Shown here: in pieces, positions 33,483 through 41,743 of the stretch | Layout of the letters: each line of letters begins with the position of its first letter | How positions within the stretch are numbered: position 1 is the stretch's first letter | DNA from: Mesorhizobium sp. M4B.F.Ca.ET.058.02.1.1 | GTDB lineage: Bacteria; Pseudomonadota; Alphaproteobacteria; Rhizobiales; Rhizobiaceae | Assembly: GCF_003952505.1 (NCBI RefSeq) | Contig: NZ_CP034450.1 | Span: 744,001 to 808,000, forward strand | Length of the DNA stretch: 64,000 nt | Reading direction: 5' to 3' | Program-made: the position numbers and the translations under genes | Notes under the pieces: generated by a model | Database searches by the model: none | Seen by the model: the letters and a program-made list of their open reading frames with translations, nothing else | What the model was told of the DNA's origin: nothing

Positions 33483-35303
33483 TCAGTTGGGCTTTCGCCA
33501 CCAGACCGGCAGCTGATAACCGAATATGGGGGTCTTTTGCGGATGTTCCAGGTAGTTCCAGTAGGCGAGCCACTGCTGCGTGTTGTATTGCATCGGCACC
33601 ATGTAGTTGCCTGAGATCAGCAACCGGTCGAGGACGCGAACGGCGGCGACATAGTCTTCCTTGGTTCGCGCCTTCAGCATCGCATCCATTGCTGCGTCTA
33701 TCGCGGGATCGGCAACGCCGGCCAGATTGAAGGAGCCTTCCCTTTTGGCTTCCGAAGAGCCCCAGCGAAAGGTCTGCTCGATGCCGGGGGACAGCGAGTT
33801 GCTGAACCCGCTCGAACCGATCAGCACCTCGAAATCGAAGCGCTGTTTGCGCGACTGGATTTGGTCGGCCTCGAGGCTGCGGATGGTCACAGCGATGCCG
33901 ATCTTCTGCAGCGTGCGCTGATAGATAGTGGCAAAACGCTCCTCGTCCTGCGAGGCGGTTAGGATTTCGAAGCCGAAGGGATTTCCCTTGGGGTCCAGCA
34001 GAACCCCGTCCTTGACGGCATAGCCTTCGCTCTTCAGTAAATCGAATGCCGCCTTCAGCACCTTGCGATCCTGGCCCGTGCCATCATTCACCGGCGGCCT
34101 CCAGGTGCCTTCCATGACATCGGCCGGCACGCGGCCGGGGTAGGGCGCGAGCAGCGCCTTCTCTCTGTCTCCGGCCGGATGACCGAGCGCGGATAGCTCG
34201 GAATTCTGCCAGTAGCTCATGGTGCGCGTGTACTTGCCGCCGAACAGGTTCTTGTTCGCCCATTCGAAGTCGTAGAGCATCCCTAGCGCGCGCCGCACGA
34301 CTGGGTTGGAAAACTTCTCCAGCCTTGTGTTGAACAGGAATCCGGTCACGACAGGCGGTATGCCGGTGTCGAAGGTTTCGGCGATCACTTCGCCACGATG
34401 GAAAGCGGGAAAATCGAGATCGCGCTCACGCTTGACCGGATCGCTTTGGTCGTCGACGGCGCAGATGCCTTTCTTGAAAGCTTCCGTCTTGGCATTGTCA
34501 TTCAGGAAATACTCGATGGTGATCTGGTCGTAATTGTCGAAGCCGCGTTTCGAAGGGAGGTCCTTGCCCCAGTAGTCGGGATTGCGCTTGAAGACGATGC
34601 GTTGGCCAGGTTGCACCTTGTCCACCGTGTAGGGTCCGCTGCCGATCAAAGGCTTCAGTGTCGTCTTGTCGAAGGTATCCCTGTCAAAAGCGTGCCTGGG
34701 GATGATCGGTGTCAACGCGATGATCAGCGGGGTCTCGCGATTAGCCTTGTCGTTGAAGGTGAATTTCACGCTGTGCTCGCCGGTCTTTTCCAGCTTGGCG
34801 ATCATGCTCATGCGAACGCTGTAGGGCGGGCGGCCCTTGTCGGTGAAGACATCGTAAGTGAACAGCACGTCCTCCGGCGTCACCGGCTGGCCGTCCGACC
34901 ATTTTGCGTTCGGGTTGAGATGGAATTCGATCGACTTGCGCTCCGGATCCATGTCTGCGCTGTCGGCAAGCAGGCCATAGAGGCTGAAAGCCTCGTCGTA
35001 ATTGCGCTGCATCAGCGGTTCGAAGACGAGGTTGCCGTAGGTGAGATCCAGCATGCCGCGCGCCGTGGTGCGCAGGCTTTTCAGGATGAACGGGTTGAGA
35101 TTGTCGAAGCTGCCGACCACACAATAGGTGATGCTGCCGCCCTTCGGCGCATCGGGATTGGCGTAGTTGAAATGCGTATAGCCGGCCGGCAGCGCCGGCT
35201 CGCCCTGCATGGCGATGGCGTGCTTCGGCTCCGACTGCACCGGTCCAGGCGAAAGGGTCAGAAACGAGGTCGCGGCTATCAGCCAAACGAGAACGCGGCC
35301 CAT
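33483..35303 (-). CDS. extracellular family 5 (peptide/oligopeptide) solute-binding protein
   Basis: A 606-residue periplasmic SBP_bac_5 protein. A signal peptide (about 1-24, ending GPVQS) precedes HAIAMQGEPALPAGYTHFNY. Family signatures include NPNAKWSDGQPVTPEDVLFT, VQPGQRIVFKRNPDYWGKDL and a C-terminal FRWGSSEAKREGSFNLAGV. It is closest in layout to microcin C/YejA-type binders, which accept large peptides, but the ligand is not proven. No permease or ATPase genes are adjacent, so its transporter partners lie elsewhere. Confidence 0.92.
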   Translation of the reverse strand: MGRVLVWLIAATSFLTLSPGPVQSEPKHAIAMQGEPALPAGYTHFNYANPDAPKGGSITYCVVGSFDNLNPFILKSLRTTARGMLDLTYGNLVFEPLMQRNYDEAFSLYGLLADSADMDPERKSIEFHLNPNAKWSDGQPVTPEDVLFTYDVFTDKGRPPYSVRMSMIAKLEKTGEHSVKFTFNDKANRETPLIIALTPIIPRHAFDRDTFDKTTLKPLIGSGPYTVDKVQPGQRIVFKRNPDYWGKDLPSKRGFDNYDQITIEYFLNDNAKTEAFKKGICAVDDQSDPVKRERDLDFPAFHRGEVIAETFDTGIPPVVTGFLFNTRLEKFSNPVVRRALGMLYDFEWANKNLFGGKYTRTMSYWQNSELSALGHPAGDREKALLAPYPGRVPADVMEGTWRPPVNDGTGQDRKVLKAAFDLLKSEGYAVKDGVLLDPKGNPFGFEILTASQDEERFATIYQRTLQKIGIAVTIRSLEADQIQSRKQRFDFEVLIGSSGFSNSLSPGIEQTFRWGSSEAKREGSFNLAGVADPAIDAAMDAMLKARTKEDYVAAVRVLDRLLISGNYMVPMQYNTQQWLAYWNYLEHPQKTPIFGYQLPVWWRKPN

Positions 35304-35582
35304 GACCGACTCCTTGCCAGGCGGCTTGATGATTCGGAATGCACCCTAGAGCATTTCACGCGGCGATTGAATCGCCGCTGCGTCGGGAATTCGAACGAGG
35401 TTTCCTAAGGCTTCGACGCCGGCGGGCTGCGCCAAGAATTGCAGCCTACGGGCTGGATTCGCCGGAGCTGGCAGTGTAACACGCGCTCCGAAGTCATGCT
35501 GTTGCCTCATTTCGGCAACAGGTAGCTGGACCACGCGGCGCGAATAAGCCGGTCCCGGGATCATTGAGAGGAAGTACACCAT

Positions 35583-36209
35583 ATGACGAGCCTGAACAGC
35601 AACGCGTACCGCCTTTCGGTCCTGGCCGCAGGCGTGATCGGCTTTCTGGGCGCTGAACTTCCGGCTGCCTCCGCGCAGCAGCAGCAGATTCCGCAGGGCT
35701 GGTTCAAGGCCTGCACCAAGCAGGAAGATGTCGACATCTGCAATGTCCAGAACATCGTCACCGCCGGCAATGGCCAACTCGTCACCGGCATCAGCCTGAT
35801 CGAGCTGAAGGGCAAGGTGAACCGCAAGGTGTTCCAGGTCACGGTCCCGACCGGCCGTCTGGTCCCTCCCGGCATCGGCCTGCAGATCGACACCGGCAAG
35901 GCGCAGAAGCTTGACTATGTGATCTGCTTCCCCGACCGCTGCGTGGCCGAAGTGCCGCTGACCGATCAGCTCGTCGCTTCCTTCAAGAAGGGCCAGGCAA
36001 TCACGCTTACCTCGGTCAATTTCCAGAACCAGCCGAACCCGATCAAGGTCGCGCTGACCGGTTTCAGCGGCGCCTACGACGGCCCGCCGCTGCAGCAGTC
36101 GGATATCGAGGACCGGCAGAAGAAGCTGAAGGACTTCGTGGCCAAGAACAACCAGGACTTCGCCAAGAAGCTCAAGGAAGAGCAGGACAAGGCGAAGACC
36201 GCCAACTGA
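35583..36209 (+). CDS. invasion associated locus B family protein
   Basis: A 208-residue periplasmic protein. A signal peptide spans about residues 1-30 (ending LPAASAQ). The IalB domain includes GWFKACTKQEDVDICNVQNI with a conserved Cys pair, VPTGRLVPPGIGLQIDTGKA and YVICFPDRCVAEVPLTDQLV with a second Cys pair. A charged helical tail (QKKLKDFVAKNNQDFAKKLK) follows. IalB was first described in Bartonella; rhizobial homologues are of unknown role. A strong terminator lies just downstream. Confidence 0.92.
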   Translation: MTSLNSNAYRLSVLAAGVIGFLGAELPAASAQQQQIPQGWFKACTKQEDVDICNVQNIVTAGNGQLVTGISLIELKGKVNRKVFQVTVPTGRLVPPGIGLQIDTGKAQKLDYVICFPDRCVAEVPLTDQLVASFKKGQAITLTSVNFQNQPNPIKVALTGFSGAYDGPPLQQSDIEDRQKKLKDFVAKNNQDFAKKLKEEQDKAKTAN

Positions 36210-36244
36210 TCGCCCAGGACTCCTGCGGGAGTCTTCTGGTTTCG

Positions 36245-36275
36245 AAAAAAAGCGGGGCTTTGGCCCCGCTTTTTT
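36245..36275. terminator. bidirectional rho-independent terminator between ialB-family gene and hspQ
   Basis: A-rich and T-rich flanks surround AGCGGGG/CCCCGCT with a TTTGG loop. The A6 and T6 tracts allow it to end both the plus-strand ialB-type gene and the minus-strand hspQ. Confidence 0.92.
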
Positions 36276-36278
36276 GTG

Positions 36279-36602
36279 TCAATGCCGCGACTGGCGTTTC
36301 GGCTCGTAGCGGCCGTCCGGCCGCTTGTCGAACATCTCGCCAATCTGCGGGTGTCGAACCGGTTCGCCCGACTTGTCCTCGAGCAGGTTCTGCTCGGAGA
36401 CGTAGGCGATGTATTCCGTTTCCGAATTCTCGGCGAGAAGATGGTAGAAGGGCTGGTCCTTGCGCGGCCTCACGTCTGCCGGGATCGCCTCGTACCATTC
36501 CTCGGTGTTGGCGAATTGCGGGTCGACGTCGAAGATGACGCCGCGGAACGGAAACAGCCGATGGCGAACCACTTGTCCGATCGAGAATTTGGCCGTTTTC
36601 AT
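36279..36602 (-). CDS. hspQ: heat shock protein HspQ
   Basis: A 107-residue protein of the HspQ/hemimethylated-DNA-binding (YccV-like) family. FSIGQVVRHRLFPFRGVIFD, DVDPQFANTEEWYEAIP, FYHLLAENSETEYIAYVSEQ and NLLEDKSGEPVRHPQI are the conserved blocks. HspQ is a specificity factor that helps degrade proteins through Lon or ClpP-type proteases under heat stress. The ATG at 36602 was chosen over a GTG at 36614 by fit to the family start. Confidence 0.93.
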   Translation of the reverse strand: MKTAKFSIGQVVRHRLFPFRGVIFDVDPQFANTEEWYEAIPADVRPRKDQPFYHLLAENSETEYIAYVSEQNLLEDKSGEPVRHPQIGEMFDKRPDGRYEPKRQSRH

Positions 36603-36824
36603 CGCACTCACCACTCAGGTTCCAGGGCGCCGTCCGTGACCGCGCAAAGGCGCCTAAGATCTTGAATTTACGCGCTGCGCCGCCAAAAATCGACCCCGAC
36701 TTTCGGTTGGTGCCTATTTGGCGCAGACGCCGCGTCAATTCAATGCCAAAGCACCGCTCCAGTAGCAGCCAACGAACTGGCGGAGCCGAGGGTTTCGGGC
36801 TCGCTGCGGAAAGGTCTGGGGAAG

Positions 36825-38111
36825 CTACCGCGGGGACTGCTTCCGCAAACCGCCGGCAAGAGCCTGGAAGCCGCTGCCGGGCCTGAGCCCCTCTCGCATG
36901 AAAAAGGCGCGCAGCGGCGCGAAGCTGCCGAGCACGCCAAGGCCGGCGCTGCGCGCCAGCTGCGCCGGCAGCATGTCGGAGAGCAAGGACCTGTTCAGCA
37001 AATTGACCGCGCTGCTGCGGGCCAAGATGTCGGGCCGCCGCCTGGTATCGTAGGTCGCAAGGCACTTCTCCGATCCCGGGTCGGAGCTATTTTCGCTGGC
37101 GATTCCAATCAGATCGTCGATATCCCTGATGCCGAGATTGAGGCCTTGCGCGCCGATCGGCGGGAATACGTGCGCGGCCTCGCCGACCAGCGCAACGCGA
37201 TTTTGCGCAAAGCGGCCCGGCGAGGCGGCCGATAGCGGATAGACCTGCCTGCCGGGTTCGACGGTGACGCGCCCCAGCATCGACTGCATCTGCTCTTCGA
37301 CGCGTTGCGAAAGCGTCGCGTCGTCGAGCGCCGCCAGTTCCGTCGCCGTCTCCGGCTTCACCACCCAGACAAGACTGGAACGGTTGCCGGGCAGGGGAAC
37401 CTGCGTGAACGGGCCTGTCTCGGTGTGGAATTCGGTCGAGGTGAAAGCGTGGTCGCTGCGGTGGCTGAAATTGAGAACCAGCGCCGCCTGTGGATAGGAC
37501 CGCACCGATGCGGCAATGCCCGCCGCTTCGCGCGCCGGCGACAGGCGCCCGTCGGCGGCGACCGCCAGCGAGGCGGAAATCTCGCTGCCATCGGCGAGCA
37601 CGGCATGGGCATGGGCGGCGTCGAGGCGCCAGCTCTCGACCATCGATTTCCGCCATTCTATGCCCGCATGCGCGGCAACCGCCCTGGCAAGGGCGGGAAC
37701 AAGCACATTGTTCGGCAGGTTCAAGCCGAACTGCTCTTCGCCGATTTCCGTGGCGCGGAAAGTGACCGTCGGGCTGCGGACCAGCCGCCTTGTCGCGTCG
37801 ACGATGCGCATCACCTTCAGTGGTGCGGCCTTTGGCTTGAGTTCCGCGAGAACGCCCAGCCGCTCGAGAACTTTCAAGGCGGGGTTCATGAGCGCGGTGG
37901 TGCGGCCATCCTGGCCATTGGCTGCCGGGCCCGCCAGCGTCACCGCAAAGCCGGCCTCGGCAAACCCAAGCGCCGCGATCAGCCCGGCCGGACCGCTGCC
38001 GGCGACCAATATCCGCGCTGTCTTCTGATGATCCAAATCCGGTATCCAGATCGCAATGCAGGCCCAATTGGCCGCCAATGCGGTATAGGCCGGAGTGTAC
38101 GGCTTGATCAA
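36825..38111 (-). CDS. UbiH/UbiF-type FAD-dependent hydroxylase
   Basis: A flavoprotein monooxygenase of the ubiquinone-biosynthesis hydroxylase group. The GxGxxG FAD motif is VAGSGPAGLIAALGFAEAGF, the DG motif is VAADGRLSPAREAAG, and the GD-type motif near the C-terminus is VALVGEAAHVFPPIGAQGLN with the expected LGIRD. It hydroxylates the ubiquinone ring or a related phenol. The start is uncertain: the open frame begins at the ATG at 38111, but the first 30 residues are unlike the family and a start near 38030 is possible. It faces away from the DUF2182 gene across a 27-base gap. Confidence 0.88.
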   Translation of the reverse strand: MIKPYTPAYTALAANWACIAIWIPDLDHQKTARILVAGSGPAGLIAALGFAEAGFAVTLAGPAANGQDGRTTALMNPALKVLERLGVLAELKPKAAPLKVMRIVDATRRLVRSPTVTFRATEIGEEQFGLNLPNNVLVPALARAVAAHAGIEWRKSMVESWRLDAAHAHAVLADGSEISASLAVAADGRLSPAREAAGIAASVRSYPQAALVLNFSHRSDHAFTSTEFHTETGPFTQVPLPGNRSSLVWVVKPETATELAALDDATLSQRVEEQMQSMLGRVTVEPGRQVYPLSAASPGRFAQNRVALVGEAAHVFPPIGAQGLNLGIRDIDDLIGIASENSSDPGSEKCLATYDTRRRPDILARSSAVNLLNRSLLSDMLPAQLARSAGLGVLGSFAPLRAFFMREGLRPGSGFQALAGGLRKQSPR

Positions 38112-38138
38112 CGCGGCGATTCAGCCCATTTCGGGTCC

Positions 38139-39035
38139 ATGACCGGCCAGGACAACGACTTCCGCCATCTCGACCGGGCCGGCCGCGCCACCGCGGACGT
38201 CGCGCGCAACCCCCGGCTGGTGGTGGCCATGATGGTTGGTGCGGCGGTCATCCTGGCGTGGCTAACGCTTGGCGTCATGGCGATCCGCGGTGCCGAAGGC
38301 CGGGTTGCGGGCGCATCGGCCCCGGGCGATTTCATGTTGAAATACCTGCCGCCGCCGCCGCTGCCGGATTTCGTCGATCGCTTTTTCGCGCTTTGCCTGG
38401 CGCCGGCGCCGCTTGCCGGCGCAATCGGCGCGCAGGCGCCGGCGCTTATCCTGATGTGGTTCCTGATGGCCGTGGCGACGATGCTGCCGTCCGCCGCGCC
38501 GATGATCCGCATCTATTGCGAGATCGCGGACACCGCTCGCATCAGGGGCGAGCCGGTCGTTCACCCGCTGGTCCTGGTCGCGGGCTATCTCTGCATGTGG
38601 CTGGCTGGCTCGGCGCTGTTTGCGGCGCTGACGCTCGGCGTCCACGCCTTCGCCTCGTCCGGGCAATTGCTCGATCCGGTCGTTGGCATCGCCGGAGCAG
38701 CGGCCTTGCTGGTCGCGGGCCTCTACCAGTTCAGCGGCCTGAAAGAAGCCTGCCTGACGAAATGCCGGAACCCGTTCTCGACCTTGTTCGCAAACTGGAG
38801 CGCGAAACCTGGCCGCATCTTCCATCTCGGCATGGAACAGGGCCTGTGGTGCCTGGGCTGCTGCTGGGCGCTGATGCTGGTGATGTTCGCCGTGGGCGCG
38901 ATGAACATCTTCTGGATGGCGTTGATCGGCCTGTTCACCCTGATCGAAAAACAGACCAGCGGCAGGATGGCAAGCCGGAGTGTCGGTGCGATACTGCTTG
39001 TCTGGGGTGCCGCCCTGCTATTAGTTTCGGCGTGA
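38139..39035 (+). CDS. DUF2182 predicted metal-binding membrane protein
   Basis: A 298-residue inner-membrane protein with about seven transmembrane helices. DUF2182 features include LMWFLMAVATMLPSAAPMIR, LVAGLYQFSGLKEACLTKCR (the C-x3-C site) and HLGMEQGLWCLGCCWALMLV. The cysteines and His/Met residues suggest metal binding. DUF2182 proteins are repeatedly found next to DUF1326 genes, as here. The ATG at 38139 begins the family-like part; the longer frame upstream lies opposite the UbiH-type gene. It heads a three-gene operon ending in pcs. Confidence 0.9.
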   Translation: MTGQDNDFRHLDRAGRATADVARNPRLVVAMMVGAAVILAWLTLGVMAIRGAEGRVAGASAPGDFMLKYLPPPPLPDFVDRFFALCLAPAPLAGAIGAQAPALILMWFLMAVATMLPSAAPMIRIYCEIADTARIRGEPVVHPLVLVAGYLCMWLAGSALFAALTLGVHAFASSGQLLDPVVGIAGAAALLVAGLYQFSGLKEACLTKCRNPFSTLFANWSAKPGRIFHLGMEQGLWCLGCCWALMLVMFAVGAMNIFWMALIGLFTLIEKQTSGRMASRSVGAILLVWGAALLLVSA

Positions 39036-39050
39036 GGGGGAGAGAATTCG

Positions 39051-39665
39051 ATGAAAGACCAAGGCTGGGCAATGAAGGGAGAGCTCGTACTCTCCTGCAA
39101 TTGCACGGTTTTTTGCCCTTGCGTACTGTCGCTCGGAAGCCATCCGCCGACCGAGGGCTATTGCCAGACCTGGGCCGGATTCCGCATCGACGCCGGCCAT
39201 TCCGGTGACGTCGACCTCTCCGGCCTCAATCTTGGCCTTGTGATGGAGATCCCTGGCTATATGAGCCGCGGCAACTGGACAGCCGGGCTGTTCATCGATA
39301 AGCGCGCCTCCATCCACGCGGTCAAGGCGCTCACCAGGATCTTCACCGGCAAGGCGGGCGGCACCACCGCGTTGCTTGCCATCCTGGTTGGAAAATTCCT
39401 CGGCGTCGAGCAGGTGCCGATCACCTATGAGACGCGTGACAAGACGCGTATCTTCCAGATACCGAAGATCATCGACGGGGCGGTGACGCCGATCCCCGGC
39501 AAGGACCGCGAAAAGGATACGGTGATCAGCAACTCCGAATACTGGATCGCGCCGGAAATCATCGTGGCGAAGTCCGACAAGAGCAAGATGCGCGCCTTCG
39601 GCCGCAACTGGAACTTTGCCGGCCGTTCGGCCGAGATCTGCAAGCTGGACTGGCGGGGCCCGTGA
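39051..39665 (+). CDS. DUF1326 domain protein
   Basis: A 204-residue protein with the DUF1326 signature near the N-terminus: LSCNCTVFCPCVLSLGSHPP, a four-cysteine cluster that could bind a metal. A second conserved block is GLVMEIPGYMSRGNWTAGLF and a third is FGRNWNFAGRSAEICKLDW. No signal peptide. Its function is unknown; genomic linkage to DUF2182 is common, suggesting one metal-related complex. It starts 16 bases after the DUF2182 stop and overlaps the pcs start (GTGA). Confidence 0.92.
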   Translation: MKDQGWAMKGELVLSCNCTVFCPCVLSLGSHPPTEGYCQTWAGFRIDAGHSGDVDLSGLNLGLVMEIPGYMSRGNWTAGLFIDKRASIHAVKALTRIFTGKAGGTTALLAILVGKFLGVEQVPITYETRDKTRIFQIPKIIDGAVTPIPGKDREKDTVISNSEYWIAPEIIVAKSDKSKMRAFGRNWNFAGRSAEICKLDWRGP

Positions 39666-40492
39666 GCAAGAACACTGCGGCGAGGAAAGCCGCCAAGAAA
39701 ATCGCCGACCGGATTCCGCGACCGAAGAAGAAGGTGACGTGGCCGCAGGCGCGTGCGTTCTCGGTTCACCTTCTGACTGCTTCCGGCTCGTTCCTGGCCT
39801 TCCTGTCGCTGGTCGCGGCGAGCGAGCAACGCTGGACGGCGATGTTCTGGTGGCTGGGGCTGGCGCTGTTCGTCGACGGCATCGATGGTCCGATCGCCAG
39901 GAAACTTGAGGTCAAGGAGATTCTGCCGACATGGTCGGGCGAACTTCTCGACAACATCATCGACTACGTGACCTATGTGCTCATCCCGGCCTTCGCGCTC
40001 TATCAGCGCGGCTTCATGGGCGAAAAGCTGTCGTTCCTGTCGGCGGCGATCATCGTGGTCTCCAGCGCGATCTACTATGCCGACACCGGCATGAAGACGA
40101 AGGAGAATTTCTTCAAGGGCTTCCCGGTCGTCTGGAACATGGTGGTGTTCACGCTCTTCGTCATCGAGCCGGGGCAATGGGTTTCCTTCGCCGTGGTGGT
40201 GGTCGCCGGCATCCTCACCTTCGTGCCGATCAACTTCATTCATCCGGTTCGCGTGGTGCGGCTGAGGCCGGTCAATCTCGGCATGACGCTGCTGTGGTGT
40301 GCCTTCGGTGCGCTGGCACTGGCGCAGGCGGCACTCGCCGCCTTCTACGACCAGATCGGCGTGCTGGGCGAGCAGGTCAGCGTCTTCACCAAGGTCGGTA
40401 TCACCGTGACCGGACTTTACCTCGCCTGCATCGGCGGTATCATGCAGGTCTTTCCAAAGCTCGGCGCCAAGCCGGGCGCCGGAAAAGACTGA
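39662..40492 (+). CDS. pcs: phosphatidylcholine synthase
   Basis: A 276-residue membrane enzyme with about eight transmembrane helices. The CDP-alcohol phosphotransferase motif D-G-x2-A-R-xn-G-x3-D-x3-D appears as DGIDGPIARKLEVKEIL and SGELLDNIIDYVTYV. Pcs condenses CDP-diacylglycerol with host- or environment-derived choline to phosphatidylcholine, a feature of rhizobia and other host-associated alphaproteobacteria. The GTG start overlaps the DUF1326 stop, showing cotranslation with the two DUF genes. Confidence 0.95.
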   Translation: MSKNTAARKAAKKIADRIPRPKKKVTWPQARAFSVHLLTASGSFLAFLSLVAASEQRWTAMFWWLGLALFVDGIDGPIARKLEVKEILPTWSGELLDNIIDYVTYVLIPAFALYQRGFMGEKLSFLSAAIIVVSSAIYYADTGMKTKENFFKGFPVVWNMVVFTLFVIEPGQWVSFAVVVVAGILTFVPINFIHPVRVVRLRPVNLGMTLLWCAFGALALAQAALAAFYDQIGVLGEQVSVFTKVGITVTGLYLACIGGIMQVFPKLGAKPGAGKD

Positions 40493-40544
40493 TTCCTGCG
40501 AAAGCCGGTTCCCAAGACGGCTTGATCCCAAGAGAGACTGCCCA

Positions 40545-41522
40545 ATGCCCAAAGCGATCCGCATCCACGCCCATGGCGGCCCGGAAGTACTGACCTATGA
40601 GGATGCCGATCCGGGCCAGCCCGGGGCCGGGCAGGTCCTGATCAGGCACACCGCGATCGGCCTCAATTTCATCGATGTCTATCATCGCTCGGGCCTCTAT
40701 CCTCCGCCCGGCGGCTTTCCGCTGATCCCCGGCGGCGAGGCGGCCGGCGTGGTGCTGTCGGTCGGCGCCGACGTCGACTGGCTGAAGGCCGGCGACCGCA
40801 TCGCCTATGCCGTCAATGTCGGCGCCTATGCCGAGCAGCGGGTCATCGCCGCCGACCGTGTGGTGAAGGTGCCCGATGGCATCGGCGACGAGCAGGCGGC
40901 GGGGATGATGCTGAAAGGCATGACGGCCGAGTATCTTTTGCGCCGCACCTTCAAGGTGAAGGCGGGCGACACTATCCTGTTCCATGCGGCGGCCGGCGGC
41001 GTCGGCCTGATCCTCGGACAGTGGGCCAAGCATCTCGGCGCCACGGTCATCGGCACGGCAAGCTCCGCGGACAAGATCGAGCTCGCCAAGGCGCACGGCT
41101 TCGACCATGTCATCAACTACAAGGAGCACGATTTCGTCGCCGGTGTCGCCGCCATAACCGGCGGCAAAAAGTGCGATGTCGTCTACGATTCCGTCGGCAA
41201 CGATACGTTCCCCGGTTCGCTCGACTGCCTGAAGCCGCTCGGCATGTTCGTCAGCTTCGGCCAGTCCTCCGGGCCGATCCCGCCCTTCTCTATGTCGCTC
41301 CTGGCGCAGAAGGGCTCGCTATACGCCACAAGGCCGACGCTGTTCGTCTACAACGCCAGGCGCGAAGACCTCGTGGCGTCGGCCGAGGCCCTGTTCGGCG
41401 TCGTGCAGAGCGGTGCGGTCGAGATCAAGATCAACCAGCGCTACCAGTTGAAGGACGCCGGCAAGGCACACTCCGATCTCGAGGGAAGGCGCACGACAGG
41501 CACCACCGTTCTGATCCCCTGA
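40545..41522 (+). CDS. NADPH:quinone oxidoreductase (zeta-crystallin family)
   Basis: A 325-residue medium-chain dehydrogenase/reductase without the structural zinc site. The catalytic domain starts AIRIHAHGGPEVLTYEDADP; the Rossmann motif is ILFHAAAGGVGLILGQWAKH near residue 145-165; GRRTTGTTVLIP ends the protein as in Qor enzymes. It reduces quinones with one electron, using NADPH. It is 52 bases downstream of pcs and is followed by a terminator. Confidence 0.93.
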   Translation: MPKAIRIHAHGGPEVLTYEDADPGQPGAGQVLIRHTAIGLNFIDVYHRSGLYPPPGGFPLIPGGEAAGVVLSVGADVDWLKAGDRIAYAVNVGAYAEQRVIAADRVVKVPDGIGDEQAAGMMLKGMTAEYLLRRTFKVKAGDTILFHAAAGGVGLILGQWAKHLGATVIGTASSADKIELAKAHGFDHVINYKEHDFVAGVAAITGGKKCDVVYDSVGNDTFPGSLDCLKPLGMFVSFGQSSGPIPPFSMSLLAQKGSLYATRPTLFVYNARREDLVASAEALFGVVQSGAVEIKINQRYQLKDAGKAHSDLEGRRTTGTTVLIP

Positions 41523-41569
41523 TGCCGCCGTTCCTGGCGGCTTGCCGCGGTGGAAAGCATTGATAGTTG

Positions 41570-41616
41570 GCAAAGCCGGCCATCCACTTTCACCGGCTTT
41601 GCAAGGTACTTTTTTA
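41570..41616 (+). terminator. rho-independent terminator after the quinone oxidoreductase gene
   Basis: GCAAAGCCGG (41570-41579) pairs with CCGGCTTTGC (41593-41602). A run of T residues follows after eight bases (41610-41616). It separates the pcs-qor transcript from the BMP transporter operon. Confidence 0.8.
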
Positions 41617-41743
41617 CCGCTTGAGTTTCCGCTGAAATTCTTGAAGCTCTTTCAAGTCGCGTGCCGCTTTCCGCCAACAGCCGGCAGCGCATACGATGCT
41701 TGCGGGAACACAGAACATATCTGGCAACCAGATGGGAGGCACT

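Noticed and set aside
37305..38138. Long N-terminal extension of the DUF2182 frame
   Set aside because: It is antisense to the UbiH-type gene and unlike the family; the ATG at 38139 fits.
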